The position numbers were made by a program, and so were the translations under genes. The notes beneath the pieces are model-generated. The model made no database searches. It was not told the DNA's origin and worked only from the letters and a program-made list of their open reading frames with translations. DNA of 64,000 nucleotides from Paenibacillus sp. GM2 (GTDB lineage Bacteria > Bacillota > Bacilli > Paenibacillales > Paenibacillaceae): NCBI RefSeq assembly GCF_900069005.2, contig NZ_LN831279.1:1839489-1903488 (forward strand), given 5' to 3'. Of the stretch, positions 28,224-36,817 are shown in pieces. Numbering within the stretch: position 1 is the stretch's first letter; each line of letters opens with the position of its first letter.

Positions 28224-28544
28224 CTACAGTCTCTTATATAACTTGATTATTTCCCGCATGACATTCATTTCGGATTTAACAGTCATTAACGTATCCTGGG
28301 CATGACCAAATAACGGCGAGAACGGGAATTCGACTCCTTCTGCTTCTTTTTGTAACGTCTTGGTTTGTGCTTTATGGGCAATGGTGATTTCGTTATTGGC
28401 TTCTGCCATAAGTTTGTCTGCTTCGTCAAACTCTCCTTTTGAGGCTTTATCCACGGCTTGAAATACACAGTCGCGGGACTTGCCGGCATGCATGATCACT
28501 TCCATGGATATTAAGGCAAGTTCCTCCAAGGTCACTTTCTCCAT
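28224..28544 (-). CDS. PTS lactose/cellobiose-family EIIA
   Basis: The 106-residue helical protein has the EIIA-Lac pattern. H81 in FGHAQDTLMT is the phosphorylation site and D84 the metal/trimer position. It receives phosphate from HPr and passes it to EIIB. It is two bases from the IIB stop and 12 bases from the IIC start. Confidence 0.92.
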   Translation of the reverse strand: MEKVTLEELALISMEVIMHAGKSRDCVFQAVDKASKGEFDEADKLMAEANNEITIAHKAQTKTLQKEAEGVEFPFSPLFGHAQDTLMTVKSEMNVMREIIKLYKRL

Positions 28545-28546
28545 GC

Positions 28547-28864
28547 TTACTTACCGCCTTCCAAATATGGTTTGGCCACATTGACTAACCCTTGGCCATC
28601 CAGCGAACCATATACTTTTTGTGGAATGACGCCGTATTTAACGCCTGCTGCTTCACATGCGTCCTTTACATCTTCAATCATGTACTTCAAATGAGGTGCA
28701 ACGAGCAACAAATCAATCGTACTCAAATTCTCTGCAAGCTCCGCTTCGCTTTTAGCTTTAAACTCAATCTCTTCGCCTGTTTTTTTAACAGCCTTTCGCG
28801 CAGCCGCAGCCATAAAACCGGATGATGCCCCAGCGCCACAAACTAACAAGACTTTTTTTGTCAT
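28547..28864 (-). CDS. PTS lactose/cellobiose-family EIIB
   Basis: The 105-residue protein has the P-loop-like phosphocysteine motif LLVCGAGASSG with C9 as the phosphorylated residue, as in CelA/LicB. It is the first gene of the PTS operon, with GGAGG before the ATG, and it transfers phosphate to the incoming sugar with EIIC. Confidence 0.93.
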   Translation of the reverse strand: MTKKVLLVCGAGASSGFMAAAARKAVKKTGEEIEFKAKSEAELAENLSTIDLLLVAPHLKYMIEDVKDACEAAGVKYGVIPQKVYGSLDGQGLVNVAKPYLEGGK

Positions 28865-28933
28865 GATGTTTGACCTCCTTTTGATTTACAAGCTCAGTAT
28901 GGCACATGCCGAAATCCTAAACTAATAATATAA

Positions 28934-28951
28934 TTTCCTACCCCCAGGAAA
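28934..28951. promoter_or_regulatory. Candidate operator copy 1 in the PTS/regulator intergenic region
   Basis: TTTCCTACCCCCAGGAAA is a near-palindrome. Its reverse complement recurs with one change at 29017-29034. It overlaps the upstream side of a TATATT -10-like element for the PTS operon on the minus strand. Confidence 0.55.
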
Positions 28952-29016
28952 GCCTGGAATCAATTCAACCCAAGCGGGTTACTACTATAAGAAAGGTTCT
29001 TGTGAAAACAAAAAAA

Positions 29017-29034
29017 TTTCCTGAGGGTAGGAAA
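29017..29034. promoter_or_regulatory. Candidate operator copy 2 in the PTS/regulator intergenic region
   Basis: TTTCCTGAGGGTAGGAAA is the reverse complement of copy 1 at 17 of 18 positions. The centres are 83 bases apart, close to eight helical turns. Best candidate for binding of the divergently encoded PRD regulator. Confidence 0.55.
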
Positions 29035-29118
29035 CTTTTAGAAACTGAGTATTTTCAAATCTACTTTATACTAATAGTAGGGATAAGTTTCGTCCAAAAG
29101 GATCAGGAGGGTTAGAGG

Positions 29119-31026
29119 GTGAAGAGTTCCAAAATAACAGCTTTTCTCAACTACCTGGAAGCCCGGAATGACTGGGTGACCGCCGCTTCCTTAGCGAATC
29201 ATTTTAAGGTTTCTACCCGAACCATCCGTAACTATGTAAGAACAATTAACAGCGATACGACAAGGATTGCATCCAATTCCAACGGATATAAATTAATAAC
29301 ACAGAATAATCAGAAGACCGTGCCTGCTCTTCAATCTCAGGATACCCCTTCGAAACGAATGAACATGGTTCTGAAGGAGTTAATTGTAAACACCGAAGGA
29401 CTCGATATTTTCGATTTAAGCGACAAGATTTTTGTCAGTACCTCCACCATTGAGAATGATATTCTAAGCGCTAATCATTTGCTTGTCCTGTTTCAATTAA
29501 AAGTGAAGCGCAAAGGCGATCGACTGATCCTGATCGGAGCGGAAACGGAAAAGCGAAAGTTAATGAGCCACATTATCACCCAGGAGACTTCTCCGCAATT
29601 TTTGAGTACGGTTAAAGTTCAGGAAATGTTTGAGGGGTATGATATCGTTCGCTTAAAATATATCGTTACCAGTACCCTAGAAAAGTATAATTTGCTCATC
29701 AATGAATATAAGATCAACAGTATCCTTTTACACTTGGTTATCACGATGGACCGCATCAAAAGCAACAAATCCATTGAGCATAATCAGGCAAAGGACATGA
29801 AAAGCAGCCTGGAGATGAACGCTGCTATCGATATTGCCCGGATGATTGGAGACGAATTTGGGATTGAGTTTAATGAAGCCGAAAGAAGCTATCTTATGAT
29901 TCTCCTGTCCGGCAAAACGACACTGCTGAATTATCAAACCTTAACTTTAGATACGTTAACCAACTTTGTGGACAAGCATTATATCGAGCTTGTGCAAACG
30001 TTGCTGGAGAAGGTTTATGAATCTTATTTTATCGATCTCTCCGATGATGAATTCATCGTTAAATTTACGCTGCATATTCGCAACTTAATATTTAGAGCGA
30101 AGAACAAGCAGTGGTCCAAAAATCCGTTAACGTATACTTTTAAAGACACCTATCCCCTAATACACGAAATATCAGTCTTTATCTCAAACGAATTGCAGCA
30201 AATGGAGAATATTACGATGGTTGAGGATGAGATCGCTTATATTTCCTTTCATATCGGCTCCTTTTTCGAGCGAAAAAAAGAACTGGAAAGCAAGCTATTA
30301 TGCGCTGTGGTCTGCCCCAATTACTACGGTATGCAATTAAATCTGGTTCAAAAAATAGAAGCTAAATTCAAGGATGTCATGGAGATTATGCAAGTCACCT
30401 CAGAAATTGACAACTTGCAGCATAACAACAAAATTGATTTTATTATTACGACGCTTCCCGTGAAGTCGCCGCAAATTCCCACGATTTTTGTTCACCCGTT
30501 TATTACGAAGGAAGATTACGAGCAGATTCAAACGCTGATGGTTAAATTAAGCGAGCGGAAAAATATTTTGAACGTGAAAAATTATCTTGAGATGTTTTTT
30601 GACGAAGAGCTGTTCCTGAGAAACATTTATTTGGATAGCGCGGAAGACTATATTAAATTTATGTCCCAGAAGCTGTACGAGAAGCATTATGTCAAAGAAG
30701 ATTATTACGATTCTGTATTGGAACGAGAGAAAATGTCATCAACAGCCTTTAACAACAATGTGGCGGTGCCTCACTCTTTAAAGATGGATGCCTATCGAAC
30801 GGGAACATGCATCATTATTAATGAGAAGCCGGTAAAGTGGGGAGAAGAAAAAGTCCAAATCATCACGATGATTGCAATCAATAAAACACAAAGACAACTG
30901 TTTAGCCATGTATTTGAGAGTTTTATCAATACGCTCTCAGAATGGGAAAACATTAAAAAATTAACCAAAGCCACAAATTATCAAGATTTTGTAGATGAAT
31001 TCAGCTATCTAATGAACCAAATATAA
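29119..31026 (+). CDS. LicR-type PRD transcriptional activator with EIIB/EIIA-like domains
   Basis: The 635-residue protein starts at GTG with CAGGAGGG upstream. It has an N-terminal HTH (about 1-55), a second Mga-like HTH (about 80-150), two PRD domains (about 180-385, with conserved His in ILLHLVITMDRI and YISFHIGSFFER), an EIIB-like domain (about 400-480; the expected Cys is at AVVCPNY or lost) and an EIIA-like domain (about 500-635; VAVPHSL). Such proteins respond to PTS phosphorylation: HPr-dependent phosphorylation of the PRDs activates and EIIB-dependent phosphorylation inactivates. It is divergent from the PTS operon that it most likely activates. Confidence 0.92.
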   Translation: MKSSKITAFLNYLEARNDWVTAASLANHFKVSTRTIRNYVRTINSDTTRIASNSNGYKLITQNNQKTVPALQSQDTPSKRMNMVLKELIVNTEGLDIFDLSDKIFVSTSTIENDILSANHLLVLFQLKVKRKGDRLILIGAETEKRKLMSHIITQETSPQFLSTVKVQEMFEGYDIVRLKYIVTSTLEKYNLLINEYKINSILLHLVITMDRIKSNKSIEHNQAKDMKSSLEMNAAIDIARMIGDEFGIEFNEAERSYLMILLSGKTTLLNYQTLTLDTLTNFVDKHYIELVQTLLEKVYESYFIDLSDDEFIVKFTLHIRNLIFRAKNKQWSKNPLTYTFKDTYPLIHEISVFISNELQQMENITMVEDEIAYISFHIGSFFERKKELESKLLCAVVCPNYYGMQLNLVQKIEAKFKDVMEIMQVTSEIDNLQHNNKIDFIITTLPVKSPQIPTIFVHPFITKEDYEQIQTLMVKLSERKNILNVKNYLEMFFDEELFLRNIYLDSAEDYIKFMSQKLYEKHYVKEDYYDSVLEREKMSSTAFNNNVAVPHSLKMDAYRTGTCIIINEKPVKWGEEKVQIITMIAINKTQRQLFSHVFESFINTLSEWENIKKLTKATNYQDFVDEFSYLMNQI

Positions 31027-31074
31027 AATCCAACAACTCGCTCCAACATAGCGATTAGCAGCTTTATCTCTCAC

Positions 31075-31113
31075 GGAAGAGGGCTATATCTTCCTCGGAT
31101 ATAGCCCTCTTCC
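31075..31113. terminator. Hairpin between convergent licR-type and VOC genes
   Basis: GGAAGAGGGCTATATC and GATATAGCCCTCTTCC are a perfect 16-base inverted repeat with a seven-base loop. T runs are weak on both strands, but its place between convergent genes suggests a bidirectional terminator. Confidence 0.65.
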
Positions 31114-31126
31114 CCTGCCGCAATGC

Positions 31127-31387
31127 TTATCCCTTTTCTGCTACGGCAAAGTAATTTTCTTCATTATCCGCAAAGTTGAAGACTCTGCCGGTCGGGAGCT
31201 CCACAATTTCTCCAACTTTCACATTTTTATTTCTCAGATCACAATATAACTCATCGAATTTCTCAGTGAAGTACATAAGAGAAGGCGTTCCCAGATTCAT
31301 GTCCGGGTTCATCTTGGCAACGAGCGCTTTACTATGAAGGACTATGCTGGTTGCTGCACCTTTTGGCGCGATTTCGATCCAGCTCAT
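31127..31387 (-). pseudogene. Truncated VOC (glyoxalase/bleomycin-resistance) family protein
   Basis: The 86 residues MSWIEIAPKGAATSIVLHS...EIVELPTGRVFNFADNEEN match only the C-terminal two thirds of a VOC-fold protein; the first beta-alpha-beta unit (about 40 residues with a metal-ligand His) is missing. Sequence just upstream (ending ...QGP before MSW) continues the family pattern for a few codons and then stops abruptly at the DUF1697 gene. A 5' deletion is the likely cause. Function is probably lost. Confidence 0.7.
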
Positions 31388-31429
31388 TGGACCCTGAGTT
31401 ACTTCCGCGATAACCCAATTTTTGATCGC

Positions 31430-31990
31430 TTATACTTCCATAGATTTTGCTAAGTCACGGAGCTTGTTCATTGTTTTCCAATTGCGCACGGTTGAAGGTA
31501 CAATCATCTTGGCAAGTTGATTGGCCAGCTTGGAATTACGAACGCCTTCACGGAGCAATAAATAAACTTCCCGACCTTGAACATGATATTCATCAATCTC
31601 CGAAGCAAATGCTTTAAGCCGTTCGATTCTGTCTGGAGCAGGTGCATCGAGCAGCATAGCGACATAAAAAGTCTCCACCTGGGCTGATGCCTGCGCTTCG
31701 GTGAGTACTTCCGCAGAGAATGGACAGCTTTCAATCATTTGATCCAGCTCTTCAGAGGTTCGGATGATAACGGTGACTGAAATAGAAAAAACCTTCTCGA
31801 TTTCATGTTCTATCCGCTCGCGTAATGAATCTGCATCCTGCTCCGCTTCAAACAGCACATTGCCGCTTTGAATGTACGTTTGTACTCGTTCGAAGCCCAT
31901 CGATTGGAACATACTTTTCAATTCAGCCATCTTGATTTTATGATGTCCACCTACGTTGATTCCCCTCAATAACGCAGTGTAAATGGCCAT
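31430..31990 (-). CDS. DUF1697 family protein
   Basis: The ATG at 31990 with AGAGGTGA upstream is preferred over a start at 32062; it gives 186 residues beginning MAIYTALLRGINVGGHHKIKM, the unmistakable opening of DUF1697 proteins. NVLF and the later REVYLLLREGVRNSKLANQLAKM are also typical. The family is cytoplasmic and of unknown function. No linked pathway is visible. Confidence 0.9.
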   Translation of the reverse strand: MAIYTALLRGINVGGHHKIKMAELKSMFQSMGFERVQTYIQSGNVLFEAEQDADSLRERIEHEIEKVFSISVTVIIRTSEELDQMIESCPFSAEVLTEAQASAQVETFYVAMLLDAPAPDRIERLKAFASEIDEYHVQGREVYLLLREGVRNSKLANQLAKMIVPSTVRNWKTMNKLRDLAKSMEV

Positions 31991-32150
31991 TAAGTCACCT
32001 CTCTGTTTGTTATTTATGAACCTTATATAGGCATTTGTCATATGCGAAGACAAGATATCCAAATTTATGTATAAAGGAATATTGCAACAAAACGAGGATC
32101 TACAGCACGGAGAAACCCTGGTATCAGAAAAATAAAGCTAAGCAAACAAA

Positions 32151-32191
32151 CGATGTAAGCCCCGTCCTTCCTTAGGCGGAGACTTACATCG
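32151..32191 (-). terminator. Terminator of the 32226-32642 gene
   Basis: CGATGTAAG and CTTACATCG form a nine-base stem with an inner GC-rich CCG/CGG pair. On the minus strand the sequence after it is T-rich (TTTGTTTGCTT). Confidence 0.55.
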
Positions 32192-32225
32192 TGAATAAAA
32201 AGCCGCGATTTCCATGACCTCTTAT

Positions 32226-32642
32226 TTAATTGGCATCAGCTATTGCTTCCAGTTGTTGAATGGTATCTACATGGATCCATCCTCTTTCCCAACCACGCTC
32301 TTTTTGCAGGCGATCTTTGATGGTATCCTTCACTGCATTCTTATGCCAGGCCTGAACGACCATATCCCCTGTTCTGAGCTTCTTATCCCGTCCATGGTAC
32401 TTATAATTTGCCTTAAACACTAACATATCGTCAGGACTTTCCTCAAAACTGCTTACTGTCTTGCCATCTTTGGATAGTCTTAGACCAAGAACCTTGTCGA
32501 ATACCGATTGGGCAACTTCGATTTGATGATTGAGGAATTCGTTATCTGAAGCGTCTTTATGCTCACTCTGTAATTTAAGCAAATATTCCTGGACACCCTG
32601 TTTGATCAATGCTGCTTCTTCGCTTTTTAATTTTTCGTGCAT
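32226..32642 (-). CDS. Hypothetical protein
   Basis: A 138-residue soluble protein with AAGGAGCG before the ATG. The first half is charged and helical (KLKSEEAALIKQGVQEYLLKLQSEH); the second half is mixed and ends ERGWERGWIHVDTIQQLEAIADAN. No membrane segment, Cys cluster or recognised motif. It stands alone between terminators. I do not recognise the family. Confidence 0.75.
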   Translation of the reverse strand: MHEKLKSEEAALIKQGVQEYLLKLQSEHKDASDNEFLNHQIEVAQSVFDKVLGLRLSKDGKTVSSFEESPDDMLVFKANYKYHGRDKKLRTGDMVVQAWHKNAVKDTIKDRLQKERGWERGWIHVDTIQQLEAIADAN

Positions 32643-32818
32643 ACGTACACGCTCCTTATTCCTATTTATTTAACAGATGAACAGAAGAACCTTTGAACTT
32701 GGGTTCACTCTCGATCTATTATCGCAATTATCCACCTAATAAAAGTATTTTGCAATAAAAATTCTTTGACACTTTTAAACAATAAAGCGGCAAACGGTAA
32801 AATCAATAAAATCTTTAC

Positions 32819-32845
32819 AAAAAAGGGAGCTGTCAAGCCCCCTTA
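32819..32845 (-). terminator. Terminator of the SGNH-MBOAT-DHHW-DUF4358 operon
   Basis: AAGGGAGCT and AGCCCCCTT pair with one mismatch around GTCA, and on the minus strand a T6 run follows directly. Confidence 0.75.
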
Positions 32846-32862
32846 TGTTTGTAAAATTTGCC

Positions 32863-33363
32863 TCAAAATGCATCGTCAAACGCACGCTCTATTTTGTCCG
32901 CCTCTTTGGAAACGGCGAACAAGACGAAAGGTCCCTTCGTTTTCAGGACATGATGTTCTACCCAATAATATTCGTCTGGCCGATAATCCTTGAATTTTAT
33001 TTTCTGCGCATCGATTCGCTGTCGAATCTTAGCTTTGACGCTCTCGGCTTGACTGGCATCCTTAAGCTTGACGATAACCAATTCATCCGCTCTTACATTC
33101 GATGTTGAAATATAAAGAATAAAATCATCCACATTGTCCGCATTCAGCTTATACAATTTCTGCAGCTTGGTCCGATCTCCCGCTTTCAGGTCCTTCAAGC
33201 TCACAGCCTGTTCGATGCTTGCTCCGATTTGAGCGGCCGACAAATGGTCAGCCGTCCTGCCATCCTGGCCTGAACATCCGGTAAGCACGTAGATCGCAGC
33301 GATAATTACCAGTACCAGTACTACGGGGAAAAAACGGCTTCTATCCTTCCATGGTCTTCTCAT
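32863..33363 (-). CDS. DUF4358-type lipoprotein
   Basis: The ATG at 33363 (MRRPWKDRSRFF) with GGAGTG upstream is preferred over the start at 33384. The 166-residue protein has a membrane signal (FPVVLVLVIIAAIYVL) ending in the lipobox LTGC and a soluble domain of about 130 residues that carries the pattern VDDFILYISTSNVRADELVIVKLKD seen in DUF4358 proteins. Such lipoproteins are commonly encoded after MBOAT and DHHW genes and probably assist exported-polymer acylation on the cell surface. It starts five bases after the DHHW stop. Confidence 0.8.
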   Translation of the reverse strand: MRRPWKDRSRFFPVVLVLVIIAAIYVLTGCSGQDGRTADHLSAAQIGASIEQAVSLKDLKAGDRTKLQKLYKLNADNVDDFILYISTSNVRADELVIVKLKDASQAESVKAKIRQRIDAQKIKFKDYRPDEYYWVEHHVLKTKGPFVLFAVSKEADKIERAFDDAF

Positions 33364-33367
33364 ACTA

Positions 33368-34507
33368 TCACTCCGATAAATCATTTATTGATGGATCTTC
33401 AAAAAATGTGTTCACATTATAAAGCAGCAGCATGTCATCGATGTCGTGCTCATTTACGAACGTCGTTAACTCTCCGTCATAGTAACGCAGGTCTACCACA
33501 TCAATTTCGCTAAAGTGCGGCAATAAGAACGGAATGAAACTGTTGGCATACGAATCTTTAACTACCAGCAGCTTTTTCCCGTCCGGATGAGCCGTTTGGA
33601 TATGGACAAGCGCATGATTGCCATTCAGAAACACAGCATATTTATCCTTCTTTTGAAGCTGTTCCATTGCATATAACGTATCCGTGCTTCTCTGTTCATC
33701 GACATAGGTTACAGTATAGTTCTCCGGATCCTTCGGCAGATACAGATCTATGCTGTCGGGAGGCAAATGCCTGAACCCGCTCTTGGAATACAATGAACCA
33801 TAAAAATTGGCGGATGCTTGGCGGATGCTATAATCTTCCTTACGCTGAGGTGTCAACCCCATTTGCCTGCAAAGCTCCACGTAGGCGATATAAGCACCTT
33901 CGGTCGTCCAATGATGATCTGTTTTATAAAATATAGGCAGCTCCCGTCCTGCATACAAAGCGGGAAACACATCAAGAAAATGAATATGGGACGGCAGCAA
34001 ACGCCTGACTTTGCCCAGATAAGCTTCTTCATCGCCAACGATGGCATATCTCGGGAGCTTATCTTTATACAGAGCCGCTGCTGTTGGAACCAGCATCACA
34101 AACTTGTTCAAGCCGGGTGTGGCTTGATCAAACGCCTGAATAGCGTCCGCTTTCTCCTGCAGCTCCTCTTCGGTCGGGGGGATAAAATTCTGAATCAAAT
34201 ACCCGTCCTGGCCCAGATATATTCCGTTACTCTCCTTTTTCCCCGTAATGCGATCCGTATCGGTTTTCACACCGATCCAAATATCCCTATAAATAAATTG
34301 GTCAGACATGTATTTCTCAAAATCGGAAGTAAAGGTTCCCGACATTAGTGTTTTCAGTGAGAAAGCCGGCAGCTGCTCCAGCATCCGGTTCTCCGCTTCC
34401 GAGAATTCTCGGTCCGATGCCATAAGATTAAACGTGCTAACTACTCCTATAAAGAGCAGGAGCGATAACGCCAGCAATTTCCGATGGGTTTTGATAGGTT
34501 CGTCCAT
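33368..34507 (-). CDS. DHHW family protein (AlgJ/AlgX-like, SGNH-type)
   Basis: The 379-residue protein has one N-terminal membrane anchor (about 10-30) and an extracytoplasmic domain. D197-H198-H199-W200 in FYKTDHHWTTEGAY is the family-naming motif and is equivalent to the catalytic Asp-His of AlgJ/AlgX; VKDSYANSF near residue 315 carries the partner Ser. AlgJ-like proteins work with an MBOAT partner to O-acetylate exported polysaccharide. GGGGGAG precedes the ATG, 12 bases after the MBOAT stop. Confidence 0.88.
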   Translation of the reverse strand: MDEPIKTHRKLLALSLLLFIGVVSTFNLMASDREFSEAENRMLEQLPAFSLKTLMSGTFTSDFEKYMSDQFIYRDIWIGVKTDTDRITGKKESNGIYLGQDGYLIQNFIPPTEEELQEKADAIQAFDQATPGLNKFVMLVPTAAALYKDKLPRYAIVGDEEAYLGKVRRLLPSHIHFLDVFPALYAGRELPIFYKTDHHWTTEGAYIAYVELCRQMGLTPQRKEDYSIRQASANFYGSLYSKSGFRHLPPDSIDLYLPKDPENYTVTYVDEQRSTDTLYAMEQLQKKDKYAVFLNGNHALVHIQTAHPDGKKLLVVKDSYANSFIPFLLPHFSEIDVVDLRYYDGELTTFVNEHDIDDMLLLYNVNTFFEDPSINDLSE

Positions 34508-34519
34508 GGCCGCTCCCCC

Positions 34520-35926
34520 TTAAAATCGAAAATACAAAAATGGATTGTAGGTTTCATTTACTAAATAAGCGGTCGATAAAGTTATGAACAGAAGATAGAT
34601 CAACGGAACAGTAATTCTGCCGGCGATCTGCCATTTCTCTTGCATAGACGATAAAATCTTTGCGGGAAACGGAGTGGCACAGAAGGCCAATACGACTAAT
34701 AATATAGCATTTGTTGATAAAGCATAAAGCGCCTGCTGATCCGCCCAGCCATGCCCGCCGAAACCGAACATCACAGCGATGAAGCGTCCGGCGGATGTCA
34801 GAGTGTCCATTTCGAATAATACCCAGCCGATGATCACAACCAGCAGCGTATAGAGATGAGCGACAAAAGCAGGTCCGCGCTCCATCCACTTTAGCAGCAG
34901 CAATTTCTCAATCATCACGAAGAAACCGAAATACAGCCCCCACACGATAAAATTCCAGCTGGCTCCATGCCATAAACCGGTTAAAAACCATACAACCAAC
35001 AAATTCCGCAGCTGCTTCCTCAGCCCTGACCTGTTACCGCCAAGCGGAATATACACGTACTCCCGAAACCATGTGCCCAGCGAAATATGCCATCTGCGCC
35101 AGAATTCCGTCACACTCCTGGAGATATAAGGGTAGCGAAAGTTTTCCATAAAATCGAAACCAAACATTTTGCCAAGTCCGCGGGCCATATCAGAATACCC
35201 GCTGAAATCAAAATAGATTTGCAGTGTGAACGCAATGATGCCAAGCCAAGCAGATAACACCGACAATTGTTCGATCGGAGTGGCTTTGACGCTTGTCCAC
35301 AATAGCCCCATATTGTTGGCTAAGAGCACCTTTTTGGCGAGACCTCTGATGAACAGCTCCGCCCCTTCGCCAAATCGATCCAGAGTCACCCTGCGGGAAT
35401 CGAGCTGCCTGGCGATATCTCCGTATTTCACGATGGGACCGGCAACCAGCTGTGGGAACATCGTCACGTAAGCGCCAAAAGAGATAAAATTCCGCTGCAC
35501 CGGCACTTTATCCAGATAGACATCAATCACATAAGACATCGTCTGAAAGGTGTAGAAGGATATGCCTACCGGCAGAGGCAAATCAGCGGCTTGGAGATGC
35601 AGATGGAACAGCTGGTTGAGATTGTCGACCACAAAACCGGCATATTTGAAAAATCCAAGAATCCCTAAACTCCCCGTCATAGAACCTATAAATATTGCCC
35701 TTGCAAGGGGCTTACGATGCCTATACTTATCGATCAGCAGCCCATTGAAATAATCAAACACAGTTGAAAATAACATAATCAGAATATATAAAGGCTCGCC
35801 CCATGCATAGAAGATCAGGCTAACTATAAGCAGGACAGCATTTCGAAGCTTCCTGGGCGATAGATAATAGATCAGAATGGTGAACGGCAGAAAGAGGAAT
35901 AGAAAGATCAGGCTGCTAAAGACCAA
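34520..35926 (-). CDS. MBOAT family O-acyltransferase (AlgI/DltB-like)
   Basis: The 468-residue protein starts at a TTG (codon at 35924-35926) with GGAGGTG eight bases upstream. It has about ten membrane helices and the MBOAT landmarks: SVTEFWRRWHISLGTWFREYVYIPLGGNR (about 270-298) and the putative catalytic His in LTGLWHGASWNFIVWG (about 319-334). It would pass acyl groups from cytoplasmic acyl-CoA or another donor across the membrane for the DHHW/SGNH partners. The target polymer cannot be told; a wall or capsule glycan is likely. Confidence 0.93.
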   Translation of the reverse strand: MVFSSLIFLFLFLPFTILIYYLSPRKLRNAVLLIVSLIFYAWGEPLYILIMLFSTVFDYFNGLLIDKYRHRKPLARAIFIGSMTGSLGILGFFKYAGFVVDNLNQLFHLHLQAADLPLPVGISFYTFQTMSYVIDVYLDKVPVQRNFISFGAYVTMFPQLVAGPIVKYGDIARQLDSRRVTLDRFGEGAELFIRGLAKKVLLANNMGLLWTSVKATPIEQLSVLSAWLGIIAFTLQIYFDFSGYSDMARGLGKMFGFDFMENFRYPYISRSVTEFWRRWHISLGTWFREYVYIPLGGNRSGLRKQLRNLLVVWFLTGLWHGASWNFIVWGLYFGFFVMIEKLLLLKWMERGPAFVAHLYTLLVVIIGWVLFEMDTLTSAGRFIAVMFGFGGHGWADQQALYALSTNAILLVVLAFCATPFPAKILSSMQEKWQIAGRITVPLIYLLFITLSTAYLVNETYNPFLYFRF

Positions 35927-35962
35927 TATTCACACCTCCAAACAGATGGACCCGTTCTCATG

Positions 35963-36634
35963 CTATTTCACTTGATCCTTCAGCAGATCCAGCAATTTTG
36001 TATAATACTCGGGTTTAAAATGAATGCCGTCCGAATCGTACAAAGCGTCAGAGCCGCTTGTGAATAATGGGGACAGATCAACAAATCCGATGTTCTCCTG
36101 CTCTGCCAGCTCTTTTAATGCCTGGTTATAATCGCTGATGTTGTTGTATCTCGGCTCTTGCTTGACTGCTTTGGCAGAAACCGGGGTTACCGTCAGAAGC
36201 GTAATTTGCGTTTGCGGCAGCTTTTCCTTGATCCTGGCGATCAGCTTTGCATAGTTCTGTATCGAATATGCTATGGGGTTGTCTACAGGCCACAGAATGT
36301 CGTCCGATCCCAATTGAATATACACTTGCTTCGGACTCCGCTTGGTCAATTCATCGATATCTTCTAATGCAAACTCCGCCGTCTTGCCTGCACCTGCCAG
36401 CACATTTTCCTGTTTGAGAACGTCATAGAAGGATAACCCCTCGGTAATGGAATCTCCCATAAATACGCTATTTTTATAGATGGTTTGGTACCGTGTCTCG
36501 GTTAATCCGCTTGAATTCATGGCCTGCCCCTGAGCCACAGTTGTCGACTGCTGCTGTTCTGCGAGACTATTTCCGCATGCTGCCAAGCTGAGTGCAAGCC
36601 CCCCCAGAAGCACTATCATCATCATTTTTCTCAT
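35963..36634 (-). CDS. SGNH/GDSL-hydrolase-type lipoprotein
   Basis: The 223-residue protein has a lipoprotein signal peptide ending LAAC (about 17-20). FMGDSITEG (about 58-66) gives the block I serine, GSDD the oxyanion region and SDGIHFKPE (about 205-213) the Asp-x-x-His pair of SGNH esterases and acetyltransferases. As first gene of the operon with MBOAT and DHHW partners it could transfer or remove the acyl groups on an extracellular polymer. Its promoter shares a 34-base element with the polysaccharide deacetylase gene. Confidence 0.9.
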   Translation of the reverse strand: MRKMMMIVLLGGLALSLAACGNSLAEQQQSTTVAQGQAMNSSGLTETRYQTIYKNSVFMGDSITEGLSFYDVLKQENVLAGAGKTAEFALEDIDELTKRSPKQVYIQLGSDDILWPVDNPIAYSIQNYAKLIARIKEKLPQTQITLLTVTPVSAKAVKQEPRYNNISDYNQALKELAEQENIGFVDLSPLFTSGSDALYDSDGIHFKPEYYTKLLDLLKDQVK

Positions 36635-36764
36635 AGCTTAAATTCCTCTCTTTCTTTAATTTCAGAGCTTTATGGGCTCTGCTCTGTACAGTAAGGAGCC
36701 CTGCCCTTTTCGGCAATTAGACTTGTTCTTCCGGAACCAAGTGTAATCTCTGGAGATAAAGATA

Positions 36765-36798
36765 AAGTGCAGATCATATCAAAATCATTTGGAGAATT
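36765..36798 (-). promoter_or_regulatory. Shared 34-bp promoter element, copy upstream of the SGNH operon
   Basis: Thirty of 34 bases are identical to 37726-37759. On the minus strand it includes a TTGATA -35-like box followed by the conserved ATGATCTGCACTT spacer. It lies about 130 bases before the SGNH start. Confidence 0.65.
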
Positions 36799-36817
36799 GC
36801 TAAAGCCAAGGCTACTT

